This document shows positions 1 through 8,638 of a stretch of 16,652 nt of DNA, one piece after another. The position numbers were made by a program, and so were the translations under genes. The stretch is from Gryganskiella cystojenkinii (taxonomy: Eukaryota; Mortierellomycota; Mortierellomycetes; Mortierellales; Mortierellaceae): positions 1 through 16,652 of the forward strand of contig JAAAIG010000833.1 of the NCBI GenBank assembly GCA_015852425.1, in the 5' to 3' direction. The number at the start of each line of letters is the position of its first letter. The first letter of the stretch is position 1. The notes under the pieces are model-generated. The model was not told the origin of the DNA. It did not search any database and was given only the letters and a program-made list of their open reading frames with translations.

Positions 1-1172
1 AGAAGCAGGGGGGAAACGGTGAGAGAGAGTGCATATCAAAACAACAACAACGTCGAACCCACGCGAAGAAACTGAAAAAGAAGGTCCAGGTCAAGCCAAG
101 GAAGAATTTTTCTGCAGTCAACAACAGAACTATGATCAAGAAAAAATAAAAATATGAGAGCCACATAAACACAGAGACGGACACACCAGACCGACCACAC
201 CATTTTACAATCATAACACGTAGACAGCAAACAGCAGATAGACGGAAAAACACTCATCTCTTTGCCGCTGTCCCTCAGTAAACAGCTAAGGTCGATATTC
301 CATCACCATCTATTTTTTTTTGGATCTCTGGTAGTTGGACACGCCGACTACTCGTTGGTCTCTCGTGGTGCAATGCATCCCGCCGTCCGATGCTCTCTTT
401 GTCGTCTGCTTCTCTTCTCTTTGGCTGAGCGTGCCTTTTCTTTTGGCGGCTCTCGGATGCTCTTCCCTTGCCACGCTCACACAAATAAAAAAAAAAAAAA
501 GACTTTTTTTTCTGAACGGAAGAAGTGAGGGAAGGGAGGTAAGGTGGCTTTTATGCGAATGCGCTGTTTGGACTCGGCGCAGCATTATCCTTTATGAACA
601 ATGGAGTTGGGAGAGTGACAATCGGTGGATGAATCCCAAATGAAGGAGGAGTTGTTTACCTCGATGTTGAGTGATTCAGACAGAGTTCGGGTTCCTTTTG
701 AAAGTACGGGCGGAAGGGTATATGCTTAAATGGTCAAAAAAGAAGAAATAGAAATGAGAGGAGGGAAAAGGGAAAAGAAGGCGAGTGAAAGAGTAATTAC
801 AGGTCGGGGAACGATGAGAATGAAAGGACAGTGAGGGAAGAAATGGATTTTGGTCCGAGGATGAGGATGATGAAAGAGCGGGAGAGGTGGAGGGCAAAGA
901 GAAGAAAATAAAACAACAGTGCGTTAGACGATAGCCGACAAGACAGCGCACAGAAAAAATGAATAGGTGCTCTTTCTTTGTGTCCGTCCTACCTCAATCT
1001 AAAAGAAAAAGAACAATTGGGGCGAGGTAGGCCACTGGATGTCTGTGATGTGTTTTTTTTCTTTCTAGCCACGGCACCGCCTCAAAGTCTTTCTGTTGAA
1101 CTGTCCAAAAGGACAAGAAGACAAGAAACTCGATAACTCTATCCATCTCCTCTCTTTGCTCTTCAACGATAC

Positions 1173-1193
1173 TTTTTTTTTTTTTTTTTTTTT
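1173..1193. repeat. Poly(T) tract, 21 nt
   Basis: An uninterrupted run of 21 T, the longest homopolymer in the window, inside the gene-free left region. Such runs are common as nucleosome-disfavouring promoter elements in fungi and are also prone to length errors in sequencing. Its role here is unknown. Confidence 0.9.
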
Positions 1194-2651
1194 GCTCTCG
1201 GCAATTGCCGTGTTGTCGCCTGGCTCACGTCGATGTTCTTTCTTCTTTTCAAAAAGATGCTTATCCGAATTTTACTTTTGTTGTTGTTTTTGAAAAAAAG
1301 GCTGGTTTGTCTGGGTAATTCGATCGTCATTTATTGTCTAGTTTCTTTTCCTCTCTCTGCCGCCGCTTCATCCAAGTTCAATTCTCATCCGTGTGTCGCA
1401 AAAAAAACTCGGACCAAGAAGAAAAATGCCATGCTTCCATCCTCCAAGCCTAAACACGCATCAAAAAAAACCACACGCAAACAAAATGACATAGGCTTTG
1501 TGTGCTACCTATCGGACAAGAATTTTTCGTGCGAGGGGATTGAGTGTCTCTTCTTTCTTTTTTTCTCACTCGACGAATCACCGTGATCGGCCAGTCAGCC
1601 CTTTTCAAATTTTTTTTTTTCTTTTGGACCTGATGACAGGTCACCAACTCCCTGTTGGATCAAAGAAAAGAACCACTCAACCCAGGAGGAACGCGTATTT
1701 CACTTTTTTGGACAGTCGCCTGCTGCGGTTTAATGGACGTGTGCATGTTGTCATGTGGGTAGAGGGGATGCTAAAAGATGACAAGTGGTGCTGTCGCATG
1801 GCCATATGCAGACAGAACCAAAACCTCCTTTTAGTTTCGCGGCAAACCTAAAGGACTTCCTCCCTCCTAAATGAACAAGAAGAAGACAGCTCCAAAAAAA
1901 ATAAACTGATGGATGATAAGAGCCCGTCTCCGTTGTCGAAAAGCAACGGTTTTTTTGCTTGTTTTTGCAACGAACAAGGGGAAGTTGGACCATTCGACCG
2001 TTTTTTGTTTGTTTGTTTGATCTTGAACATACATGGAGCCCTTTTGGCTTGGGCACTGCAACGCCGCAATGGATCTTCTCTCAGAAATTGTCCAAAGGGT
2101 GGGAAGAAAAAAAGAACAGATGTATGATTGCTTCTCCGCCCTTCATCTCTCTCACATACACTCACGCTCTTTTTCTCTTTCCTCTGCTGGTTGCTCTCGC
2201 TATCTCATTCTTGCCTCCCAAAAGCACGCGCGTGTTCTTTAGTCGGATGGTTCAGGGTCCGGTTGAAAAATGACGAACGTGATTCGAAACTTTCTTTACC
2301 TTCTTTTCTGTTGTTCTGCCCAATGGCAGTAAAGACCTACACTCTAAATCCTATGCAGACGACAAAGATGGCGGGATGTGAAAAAAAAAATATTGTCCAA
2401 CCTTTTCTGCAGTTTGTGTGTGTCCGTGGCCGACCATGCGTCCTCTTCAGAAGGGCTCAAATATCAAAGGATCGTCGTTTTGTTGAGTTTTTTCATGTTT
2501 CAGCCACTCTGTCCACTACTTTCTCCTACTCTCTTTCAATTGCCTTCCAAAGTCGTCCTAGTCCGGCGCACGCTCCCTTGTCTTTTGTTTATTATTGTCC
2601 ATTTGAGTCATTGTGCGATTATTTTTTTTTAACTGTTTTTTTTTTTTGTTG

Positions 2652-2657
2652 TTTATT
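2652..2657 (-). terminator. Possible polyadenylation signal of the 2699-5211 gene
   Basis: The minus strand reads AATAAA 42 nt past the stop codon of the Ser/Pro-rich gene, followed by A-rich sequence. Spacing and sequence fit a poly(A) signal. In this AT-rich, homopolymer-rich flank the hexamer could also occur by chance. Confidence 0.4.
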
Positions 2658-2698
2658 GGCCTTTGAAAAGAACCCCATTTTTTTTTCCAAAGTGTTGT

Positions 2699-5211
2699 TT
2701 ACAAGGACCCCACAGTCCATGAAGACCCAGCCGATGAATCCGAGGCATTCGAGGACGCGGGCGAGAGTGCCGTCCAAGGTGAGGAGACCGCAGAGTTGTC
2801 GCATGTAGGTTCTCTGGACGAGGAACAAATAAAAGATGTTTCGTTGGTTGTTCTTGCTCGAGTCCGTTGAGAAACGTTGTTGATCTCGGCCAGATCCGAC
2901 ATGGACTCTAGGGAAAAATTCTCCCGAGCAGAGCCATAAGCCGAGGCTGGTGTACTCGCTCCTGATTCACATTCGTGCTGTGGTGATGGGATGGTAATCA
3001 GTGGACGCTGTCGCTGTTGTTGCCTCACAGGTGTGATCAAAGGCCGAGGCGTGTCTCTATGACTCTCAAAGTTTTTGTTGTTGTTGTTATCGTTGTTATC
3101 GTTGTTGATGCCCAAAGATGATGACATCTCCAAAACACTGGATTGGAATCGATCTACGCGACCTGTCACACCTTGAAGGATTTGTTGACACCGGTCGCGC
3201 GAGGTGATGATCGGTGTTGGGAGAGGCACAGATCCATATCGACTGCTCCTCTCATTTCCTTGAAATCGATAAGAAGGAGTGGGTGAATTCAAAGAATATG
3301 AAGAAGATGAAGAAGACAACGAAGGCGTTATCGCTCTAGGAGAACGAGCGGGACGTGCGAATCGTCTGTTCGGGATCGCATCCGGTCCAGATCTCAAATG
3401 CATCTGTTGAGAGGGCCACCGTCCATCGATCATGGGCGAATGAGGCAGAGGCGGGAGAGACTTCAAAAACTCGTCGAGAATCGACTCCTTGGGGATGGCC
3501 ATTGGTGGCAACTGATGCAAGATGCGATTGCCTCGTCCCTGAGAATGATAATTTGGTGGGGGCACTGGTGTGGTCTCATCCTCATCCTCACTATCCTGGC
3601 AAGTCATAAAGGTCAGATCGGCGAGATCAATATCCGGGATTGTCTCTGACAGTAAAGATGGGACGCCTTGGTGAGCCAACATAAAGATCCCCGTTCGGTC
3701 TGCAATTGTCGTATCCGCTGCCACTGGTGACTTGGGTTTCATATCACGCGGGCTGTCAGGACCATTGTTGTAAGGGCCGTCACTGCCGTCGCTGCTCAGG
3801 CAGAGCTGGTTGTTAAGAATTTCGGACAGGGTGATATCGCGAAGGTCTATGTAGAGTATGTAAATAGGGAAGTAAATCCAATCAGAGTAGTACACAGTAG
3901 CATGGTTTAGTCCTATAATAAAAATATATATCTGATCATACCTTCTTGGCAATTGTCCAAATGCTCCTGCAAGAATCGATCACTCTCGTCCTCGTCTTCG
4001 TCGCCGTTGTATGATGATTTTTCGGCGATTTTTCTCTTTGGGGTAGCTCTCCATCCTCCAGACTGTGTTGAGTGACCGCTTTCCCGATGTCTGGTATGCA
4101 AGAACGACTCTTTCGAGACCGCACCACAGATAGCCCTGTGAATCTCTGCTGCCAAGGTTGCAGAGGCGATGGGACTGACAGGTGGTGAAGGCGATGTTGC
4201 TGGTGAGATAAGAGACGGGGTCACTTCCAAGGGAGACACTCTGAGTCCCAAGGAAGGTCTTGAATAGATAGTCGAACTTCGTGGTCTATGTGCCAGTGGT
4301 TGAGTCGCTGGGGAGGCTCGTTCTGATGTACCTCTGTTCAAGTTCATAGTTGGTGTCGGTGTTGTCTGTGACCGACTGATAGTCGAACGCGTTTGGATTT
4401 GTTGAGTCTCTAGTCGAAGGGGCACGATACGCTCAAACGACTGTTGAGAGCCTCTCCATGAAGGTAAAGGATTCGTAGCTCGTGGTACTGGTTGTGTTTG
4501 CTGCTGGTATCTTGCCGTGTGAGGGGAACGTGTTGTGCGGACATCGACAGGGACCAATCCATGGCGGTTCAATTCCGAACGAGACTTTTGTTGGGTGGCC
4601 GCAGGTCTGGGTGTTTGAATAGACTCTTCATCCTCAGGCTCTACGCTATGAAGAATCGGCGATAGCACCTGACGTTCTTGGCCGACTTGAGTATCACCTT
4701 CCATCATCTCGTATGCCATCAACTCGAGACGAGCCTCCTCTGCCCGCTCTCTCAATCTCTGGAGATGTGATTGTCGCAAAATCGCCGTAGCTTGGTCAGA
4801 ATGCTGTGGGGTGACAGGAGAGCCAGGGTTGTCTTTTGGAGAGTTCATTCCCTCCAAAGGTGAGTAAGGAGTCCTTGATCGAGCCCTCTGGAACAAGGAA
4901 GTCATTCTGTCGTGCCTGGCGACGTTCGTGTAGTCATCGACGCTGCTGGTACGATTGTGGTTGCGTGTGATGTTTGGTACTAAGCAAGAAGAAGAAAAGG
5001 TACTAGTAATCGGCGATTCAGGGTGATGACGATCCTTTGGAGGAGATTGGTCTTTGGTGAGACTGTGTTCCGTGAGAAACGGGCTCGACTGTGGTCTGAA
5101 TGGGCTGGGTCTTCCGAGTGAAAATGACGAGGCTGGTGTGCCCGTCGGATTGGAGGCATTAGTACGATGTCCCTGGGTATCGCGGCGTTGTTGGTGTGAG
5201 TTCTGAAGCAT
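2699..5211 (-). CDS. Unknown Ser/Pro-rich, probably disordered protein (805 aa, two exons)
   Basis: I do not recognise this protein. Exon 1 (5211-3942) and exon 2 (3846-2699) join across a 95-bp intron (3847-3941; donor GTATGA, acceptor CATAG). The join splits an Asp codon, giving NCQED then LRDITLSEIL, and yields 805 residues. The protein is rich in Ser, Pro, Thr, Gln and Arg, with many S/T-P sites (for example residues 110-137), as in targets of proline-directed kinases. A charged helix at about residues 140-171 (HLQRLRERAEEARLEL) may form a short coiled coil. A basic patch PKRK near residue 400 could be a nuclear localisation signal. Asn/Asp and Ser runs lie in exon 2. An upstream in-frame stop and the first Met fix 5211 as the start. 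However, a good donor (GTAAGG, 5333-5328) with a pyrimidine-rich tract after it suggests an upstream 5'UTR intron or small first exon, so the N-terminus is uncertain. A regulatory or scaffold role is only a guess. Confidence 0.75.
3071..3110 (-). repeat. GTT/AAC microsatellite encoding an Asn/Asp run
   Basis: Near-perfect GTT units interrupted by ATC on the plus strand. On the coding minus strand they give a stretch of Asn with Asp interruptions (NNDNNDNNNN) in the second exon of the Ser/Pro-rich gene. This is an in-frame trinucleotide repeat, expected to vary in length between strains. Confidence 0.8.
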
Positions 5212-5801
5212 CGTTGTATCGAATGCTCAGGTGTCAATGGGCTGACTGTGATGTATTTTCCAGGATGGGTGACTGGGGTCAATTTGTTGGAGAGAAGAGA
5301 AGAAAAAGAAGAAAGGGCAAAAAAAGTCCTTACGGTACCAGTCGAAAGAACAATATCTCTGATCACACTGATTTTGTCCAGACTGCAAATAAAAATGACA
5401 GGCAGCAAACCAGCCACCTGCTCGCGCATTCACAACGATCATTCTGATGTTGACCGACCCATCCCCGGCTCTTGTACAAACACACCACGACCGTACAAGC
5501 AGGTGGCAACAATAACTTGTTTAAATGCTGGGTTCGTTCCTTTGAGGTTTTGATTGAAAAGTCGAGAATAATTTTATACAAGTTCCCAAGGACCCTCGCA
5601 CTGTCAGCCAGTCCTTGGAAGGGGGTTGAAGAAGAAGAAGAAGAAGGGGGGGCGATAAGCGTGGTTCTACTAGATAATGAAATGCTGCCTGTTTTCTCGC
5701 TCTCTCCCGGATCCTGCAGGTGAAGAGTGGTTTGTTGTGTGTTGTCGTGAGAGAGGTATAGGTTTGATCTTGAGGGGTCGATAAAGGACTTGGACTCTAT
5801 T
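5212..5801. promoter_or_regulatory. Intergenic: upstream of the Ser/Pro-rich gene, 3' flank of sec72
   Basis: This 590-bp stretch lies between two minus-strand genes. On the minus strand a donor-like GTAAGG (5333-5328) is followed by a long pyrimidine tract and AG acceptor candidates (for example CCCCAG ending at 5274), so a 5'UTR intron of the downstream gene probably sits here. A coding alternative would begin at 5442 and splice into the 5211 frame at a late acceptor; I give that low weight. Positions 5628-5646 are a GAA microsatellite (six units). No stand-alone gene was found. Confidence 0.45.
5628..5646. repeat. GAA microsatellite, six units
   Basis: Perfect GAA repeats (with a trailing G) between the Ser/Pro-rich gene and sec72. 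The tract is non-coding by the present annotation and is followed by a G-rich run. Confidence 0.85.
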
Positions 5802-6398
5802 TTACTCTTCAGTAACCTCCTGGGCGGCCAACGTGACCTCGGCTTCCTTCAAGGCCTTCTGGATCTCTGCACTCTCGGGGTCAAACATGAGACCGAGCTG
5901 AAGGGCCTCAATACCTTCCTCATAACGACCCATGCCGAAGAGCGCCTTGCCGAGACGGAAATGGCCCTTGGACCAAGGGCGCTTCAACTCGATCGCACCC
6001 TCAGCATCGACATAGGCATTGACCCACTCCTTGCGAGCGATATAAGCCGCGGCGCGATTGCAGAGCAAGACGGCGAGTTCCTCTCTTGCCAAAGCGGTTG
6101 GTTCCCAAAGAGGTCGGTCAAAGGCGATGTTGATGGCGTGTGTGTAGGCGATGATGGCCTCCTCATGGCGTTGAGCACGGAAATGGGTGTTGCCCTCCTC
6201 ACGCATTTTGGCAATCTGCTGGGACCTGAGAGGAAGGACGGCACCGGGAGGGGGGATCTGACCGTTGGTGGCATGGAGGTGACGGGTGAGGTCGTTGATC
6301 TCCTGGAAGGACTGGTTGCATTCAGAGCAGACCTCGTTCTTGTGCTGGGCGCACACGACTTTGTTGTTGAGGATCCTGAGGTCGACGACAGAAGTCAT
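5802..6398 (-). CDS. sec72: Sec72-like TPR subunit of the ER post-translational translocon (198 aa)
   Basis: Sec72 is a cytosol-facing, non-essential fungal subunit of the Sec62/63 complex. It helps Sec61 import proteins after translation, docking Hsp70 chaperones through its TPRs. This single-exon protein has TPR helices from about residue 62 to 180 (KMREEGNTHFRAQRHEEAI; later GKALFGMGRYEEGIEALQLG). It also has the stretch RPLWEPTALAREELAVL and the NRAAAYIA helix, which I remember as typical of fungal Sec72 rather than of general TPR co-chaperones. The N-terminus carries a C-x2-H-x4-C-x2-C cluster (Cys16, His19, Cys24, Cys27) that could bind zinc. The length is close to that of other fungal Sec72 proteins. 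The frame stays open 60 codons further upstream, but that stretch is low-complexity and lies in the promoter, so I place the start at 6398. A possible 5'UTR donor (CAG/GTGCGT) lies near 6560. The main alternative is another small TPR co-chaperone. Confidence 0.83.
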   Translation of the reverse strand: MTSVVDLRILNNKVVCAQHKNEVCSECNQSFQEINDLTRHLHATNGQIPPPGAVLPLRSQQIAKMREEGNTHFRAQRHEEAIIAYTHAINIAFDRPLWEPTALAREELAVLLCNRAAAYIARKEWVNAYVDAEGAIELKRPWSKGHFRLGKALFGMGRYEEGIEALQLGLMFDPESAEIQKALKEAEVTLAAQEVTEE

Positions 6399-6746
6399 GA
6401 TGTGAATATGATGAGGGAAGGAGGGAAGGAGGGAAGGATGAGAGTAGCGATGGAAGGAGGAAACACAAAAATAAAGCAAAGAGATGATGGGGAGTGCGGT
6501 CTGGCTGTGGTGGCAGCTGGTTGGCTGGGAACAAAAAAGAGTTGATGGGTTGGACGCACCTGAAGGAAGGAACCCCACACACAGAGGAAAGCGGTAGAAA
6601 AGAAGATTGGTGATCGCACGTGTTGCGATTCAACCTGTCCAAAAGAAAAATGGTGGCGACAACTGACAACACAAAATAACTCGAAAAGCGCGTCTCTTTG
6701 TTCACACAATTCGCATTCAATCAGCACAAAAGGATTCACACTAGCC
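6399..6746. promoter_or_regulatory. Divergent promoter between sec72 and the RFC gene
   Basis: Only 348 bp separate the two start codons, so both genes share control sequence. Visible elements are CACGTG (an E-box) at 6617-6622 inside an inverted repeat, ATCGCA-n5-TGCGAT, at 6613-6629; and GCGCGT at 6688-6693, which on the minus strand reads ACGCGC and fits the ACGCGN core bound by fungal MBF at G1/S replication genes, 54 nt before the RFC ATG. CTGTCCAAAA lies at 6635-6644. The sec72-proximal part (6399-6480) is GGA/GAA-rich on the plus strand. Binding is inferred from sequence only. Confidence 0.55.
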
Positions 6747-8375
6747 ATGGCAGCAGCAAGCAGCAGTACAGGACCAACAAACGCAGCCCAACTCGCCATC
6801 GCGAATGCCCAATTCAAAGGAAACGTCGATTCATTCGAGTTGCCATGGTAAACAAACGAGAAATTTGATTCCTCGAAAAAGAGTACAATCAATGGGGAAA
6901 AAGGAAAGCCTCGAGAGAACAAACAAGTCGAGGAGCTAATCAAAAAAAGTTGCTGCTATTACATACATACAATAGGGTGGAGAAGTACAGACCAGAGCTC
7001 ATCAAAGATATCGTCGGAAACGAAGAGACCGTGGAACGCCTTCAGTTGATCGCAAAGAAAGGAAATATGCCGCATATGATCATCTCGGTAGGAGGGTACA
7101 CCTCAACTTTGGAAAGGGCGTGCTTGGTTGTAGTCGAATTATTGAACTAGAACTAACGCGCGGAGAAAAAAATTACTCGGCCAACTCATATCAATTAGGG
7201 ATCACCGGGTATTGGAAAGACGACAAGTGTGCTCTGCTTGGCTCATGAGCTTCTCGGACCGGCGTTCAAGGAGGGTGTCCTCGAATTGAATGCCTCAGAC
7301 GACCGGTAAGGACGCTTGTCGGCGGACATATATCACAATCAAGAAAAACTTTTTTTGCTGACCCCTCGGAAACGACACTTTTTGTAAAACAGTGGTATTG
7401 ACGTGGTCCGAAACAAGATCAAGACGTTTGCACAAAAAAAGGTCACTCTCCCCCCAGGACGCCACAAGATTGTTATCCTGGATGAGGCTGACAGTATGAC
7501 TTCAGGAGCCCAACAGGCTCTTCGCCGTACCATGGAAATTTACTCAAACACCACCCGTTTCGCCCTGGCTTGCAATCAATCGAGCAAGATTATTGAACCG
7601 ATCCAGTCTCGATGTGCCATGCTCCGATACACCAAATTGACCGATAAGCAGGTCTTGCACCGTCTCCGAGAGATTTGCGAAGCCGAGAACGTAAGGACTC
7701 GAATTTCCAAGGCAGAAAACGTTGGATTTGAAATGTGAAATGTGTGTATTACTCAAGCAGGACAGGAACCTCACTCACTATTTTTTTTGTATTGTTCATG
7801 TAGGTGAAATACAATGCCGAGGGACTGGAGGCGCTTATTTTCACGGCCGAGGGCGATATGCGTCAAGCGATCAACAACTTGCAATCGACCTGGTCAGGAT
7901 TCGGCTATGTAAATGACGAGAATGTGTTCAAGGTCTGTGATCAACCCCACCCGGTTCTTGTCAGTTCGATCATTGCCAACTGTTTGCAGTGCAAAGTTGA
8001 CAATGCGCTCAAGGGCGTTCACCAGCTGTGGAAGCAAGGTTACAGTGCGGTTGATATCATTACGACATTGTTCAGGGTGGTCAAGTTTTACGATGGCATG
8101 CCCGAGTACATGAAGCTTGACTATATTAAGGTAAAGAAGGAAAAGGCTGGACTGGACCAAATAGAAGGACGGTATTTTTTTCTGGTTTCTGAGAATCTCA
8201 TTTTCTGACATTTTGTGCTATCTTTTTTTTATTTATGTTATTCCTTTTCTTCAAATAGGAAATCGGACTGACACACATGAAGATCTTGGAGGGAGTAACC
8301 TCGGTAACCCAGCTCGGTGGATTGATTGCAAGGCTCTGCAAGTTGTCGATGGACGCATCCTCCTTTGAGGTGTAA
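6747..8375 (+). CDS. RFC4: Replication factor C small subunit (human RFC2 / yeast Rfc4 type), 353 aa, six exons
   Basis: This is one of the small AAA+ subunits of the clamp loader, which uses ATP to open PCNA and place it on primed DNA; it acts in the nucleus, and also in the Rad24-, Ctf18- and Elg1-type loaders. Exons are 6747-6847, 6976-7087, 7199-7305, 7393-7690, 7804-8130 and 8259-8375. All introns are GT-AG and the frame is continuous. Motifs are FELPWVEKYRP at the N-terminus, Walker [10 protein letters not shown] (72-80), LNASDDRGIDVVR, Walker B DEAD (137-140), sensor 1 ACN (Asn168) and the arginine-finger motif SRC (179-181). The C-terminal collar includes [17 protein letters not shown] and [14 protein letters not shown]. 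These match the RFC2/Rfc4 class best, including [12 protein letters not shown]. The human orthologue is almost the same length. The symbol follows budding yeast; the human name is RFC2. Walker A has Ile where many relatives have Thr (GxIGKT), a mild change. Confidence 0.96.
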
Positions 8376-8638
8376 AAAATGGAAGGGACCAGGTCCCATC
8401 ACGAAAGCAAAAATAAAAAAAAGTCTAATTTTTCACTGCATCAGCAACAAATAGGGCGTCACAGCCAGCCATGCCTCCTTTTAATGCGGAGGAATGGCAT
8501 TTCTCGTCTTTTCTTCGACTCTTTACTTCTCTTTCTTCATTCCCTCTCAAACAACCTTTCAGTAACCACGGCAGGAAAGCAGGACAACAGGACCGTTTCG
8601 CTTACTTTGGTCATCCTCACTTTCTGCTCCATTGTTAA
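8376..8638. other. Intergenic between the RFC gene and TBCK (tandem, 263 bp)
   Basis: This holds the 3' flank of the RFC gene and the upstream region of TBCK. An AATAAA at 8412-8417, inside an A-rich run 37 nt past the RFC stop, is a likely poly(A) signal. The TBCK-proximal part is T/C-rich (8505-8560), as is common ahead of fungal starts. No clear TATA box or recognised factor site is seen. Confidence 0.5.
8412..8417 (+). terminator. Possible polyadenylation signal of the RFC gene
   Basis: AATAAA lies 37 nt after the RFC stop codon and is followed by a run of A. Position and sequence fit a 3'-end signal; there is no transcript evidence. Confidence 0.5.

Larger units (their letters stand above)
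1..2698. other. Gene-free, homopolymer-rich intergenic region
   Basis: No reading frame here has a recognisable domain, biased codon use or convincing splice-joined continuation; the open frames are short and rich in Phe, Leu, Ser and Lys, as expected from T and A runs. The stretch carries many poly-T and poly-A runs of 8-14 bases and one of 21. Strand composition is uneven: 720-960 is purine-rich on the plus strand and 2128-2690 is pyrimidine-rich. It lies downstream of the minus-strand gene ending at 2699, so part is that gene's 3' flank. The left part may be the long upstream region of a gene beyond the left edge. No tRNA B-box-like sequence or rRNA was noticed. A short UTR exon or non-coding RNA cannot be excluded by eye. 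Confidence 0.6.

Noticed and set aside
2128..2808. 226-residue open frame on the plus strand
   Set aside because: It is Phe/Ser/Leu-rich from pyrimidine tracts, has no motif, and overlaps the 3' end of the minus-strand Ser/Pro-rich gene.
5790..6545. 251-residue open frame on the plus strand
   Set aside because: It is the antisense shadow of the sec72 coding region, created by its codon bias; the minus-strand frame has the TPR motifs.
6399..6578. 60-residue upstream extension of sec72
   Set aside because: The added residues are low-complexity Ser/Pro/Phe encoded by promoter-like GGA/GAA-rich sequence; the Met at 6398 begins the recognisable protein.
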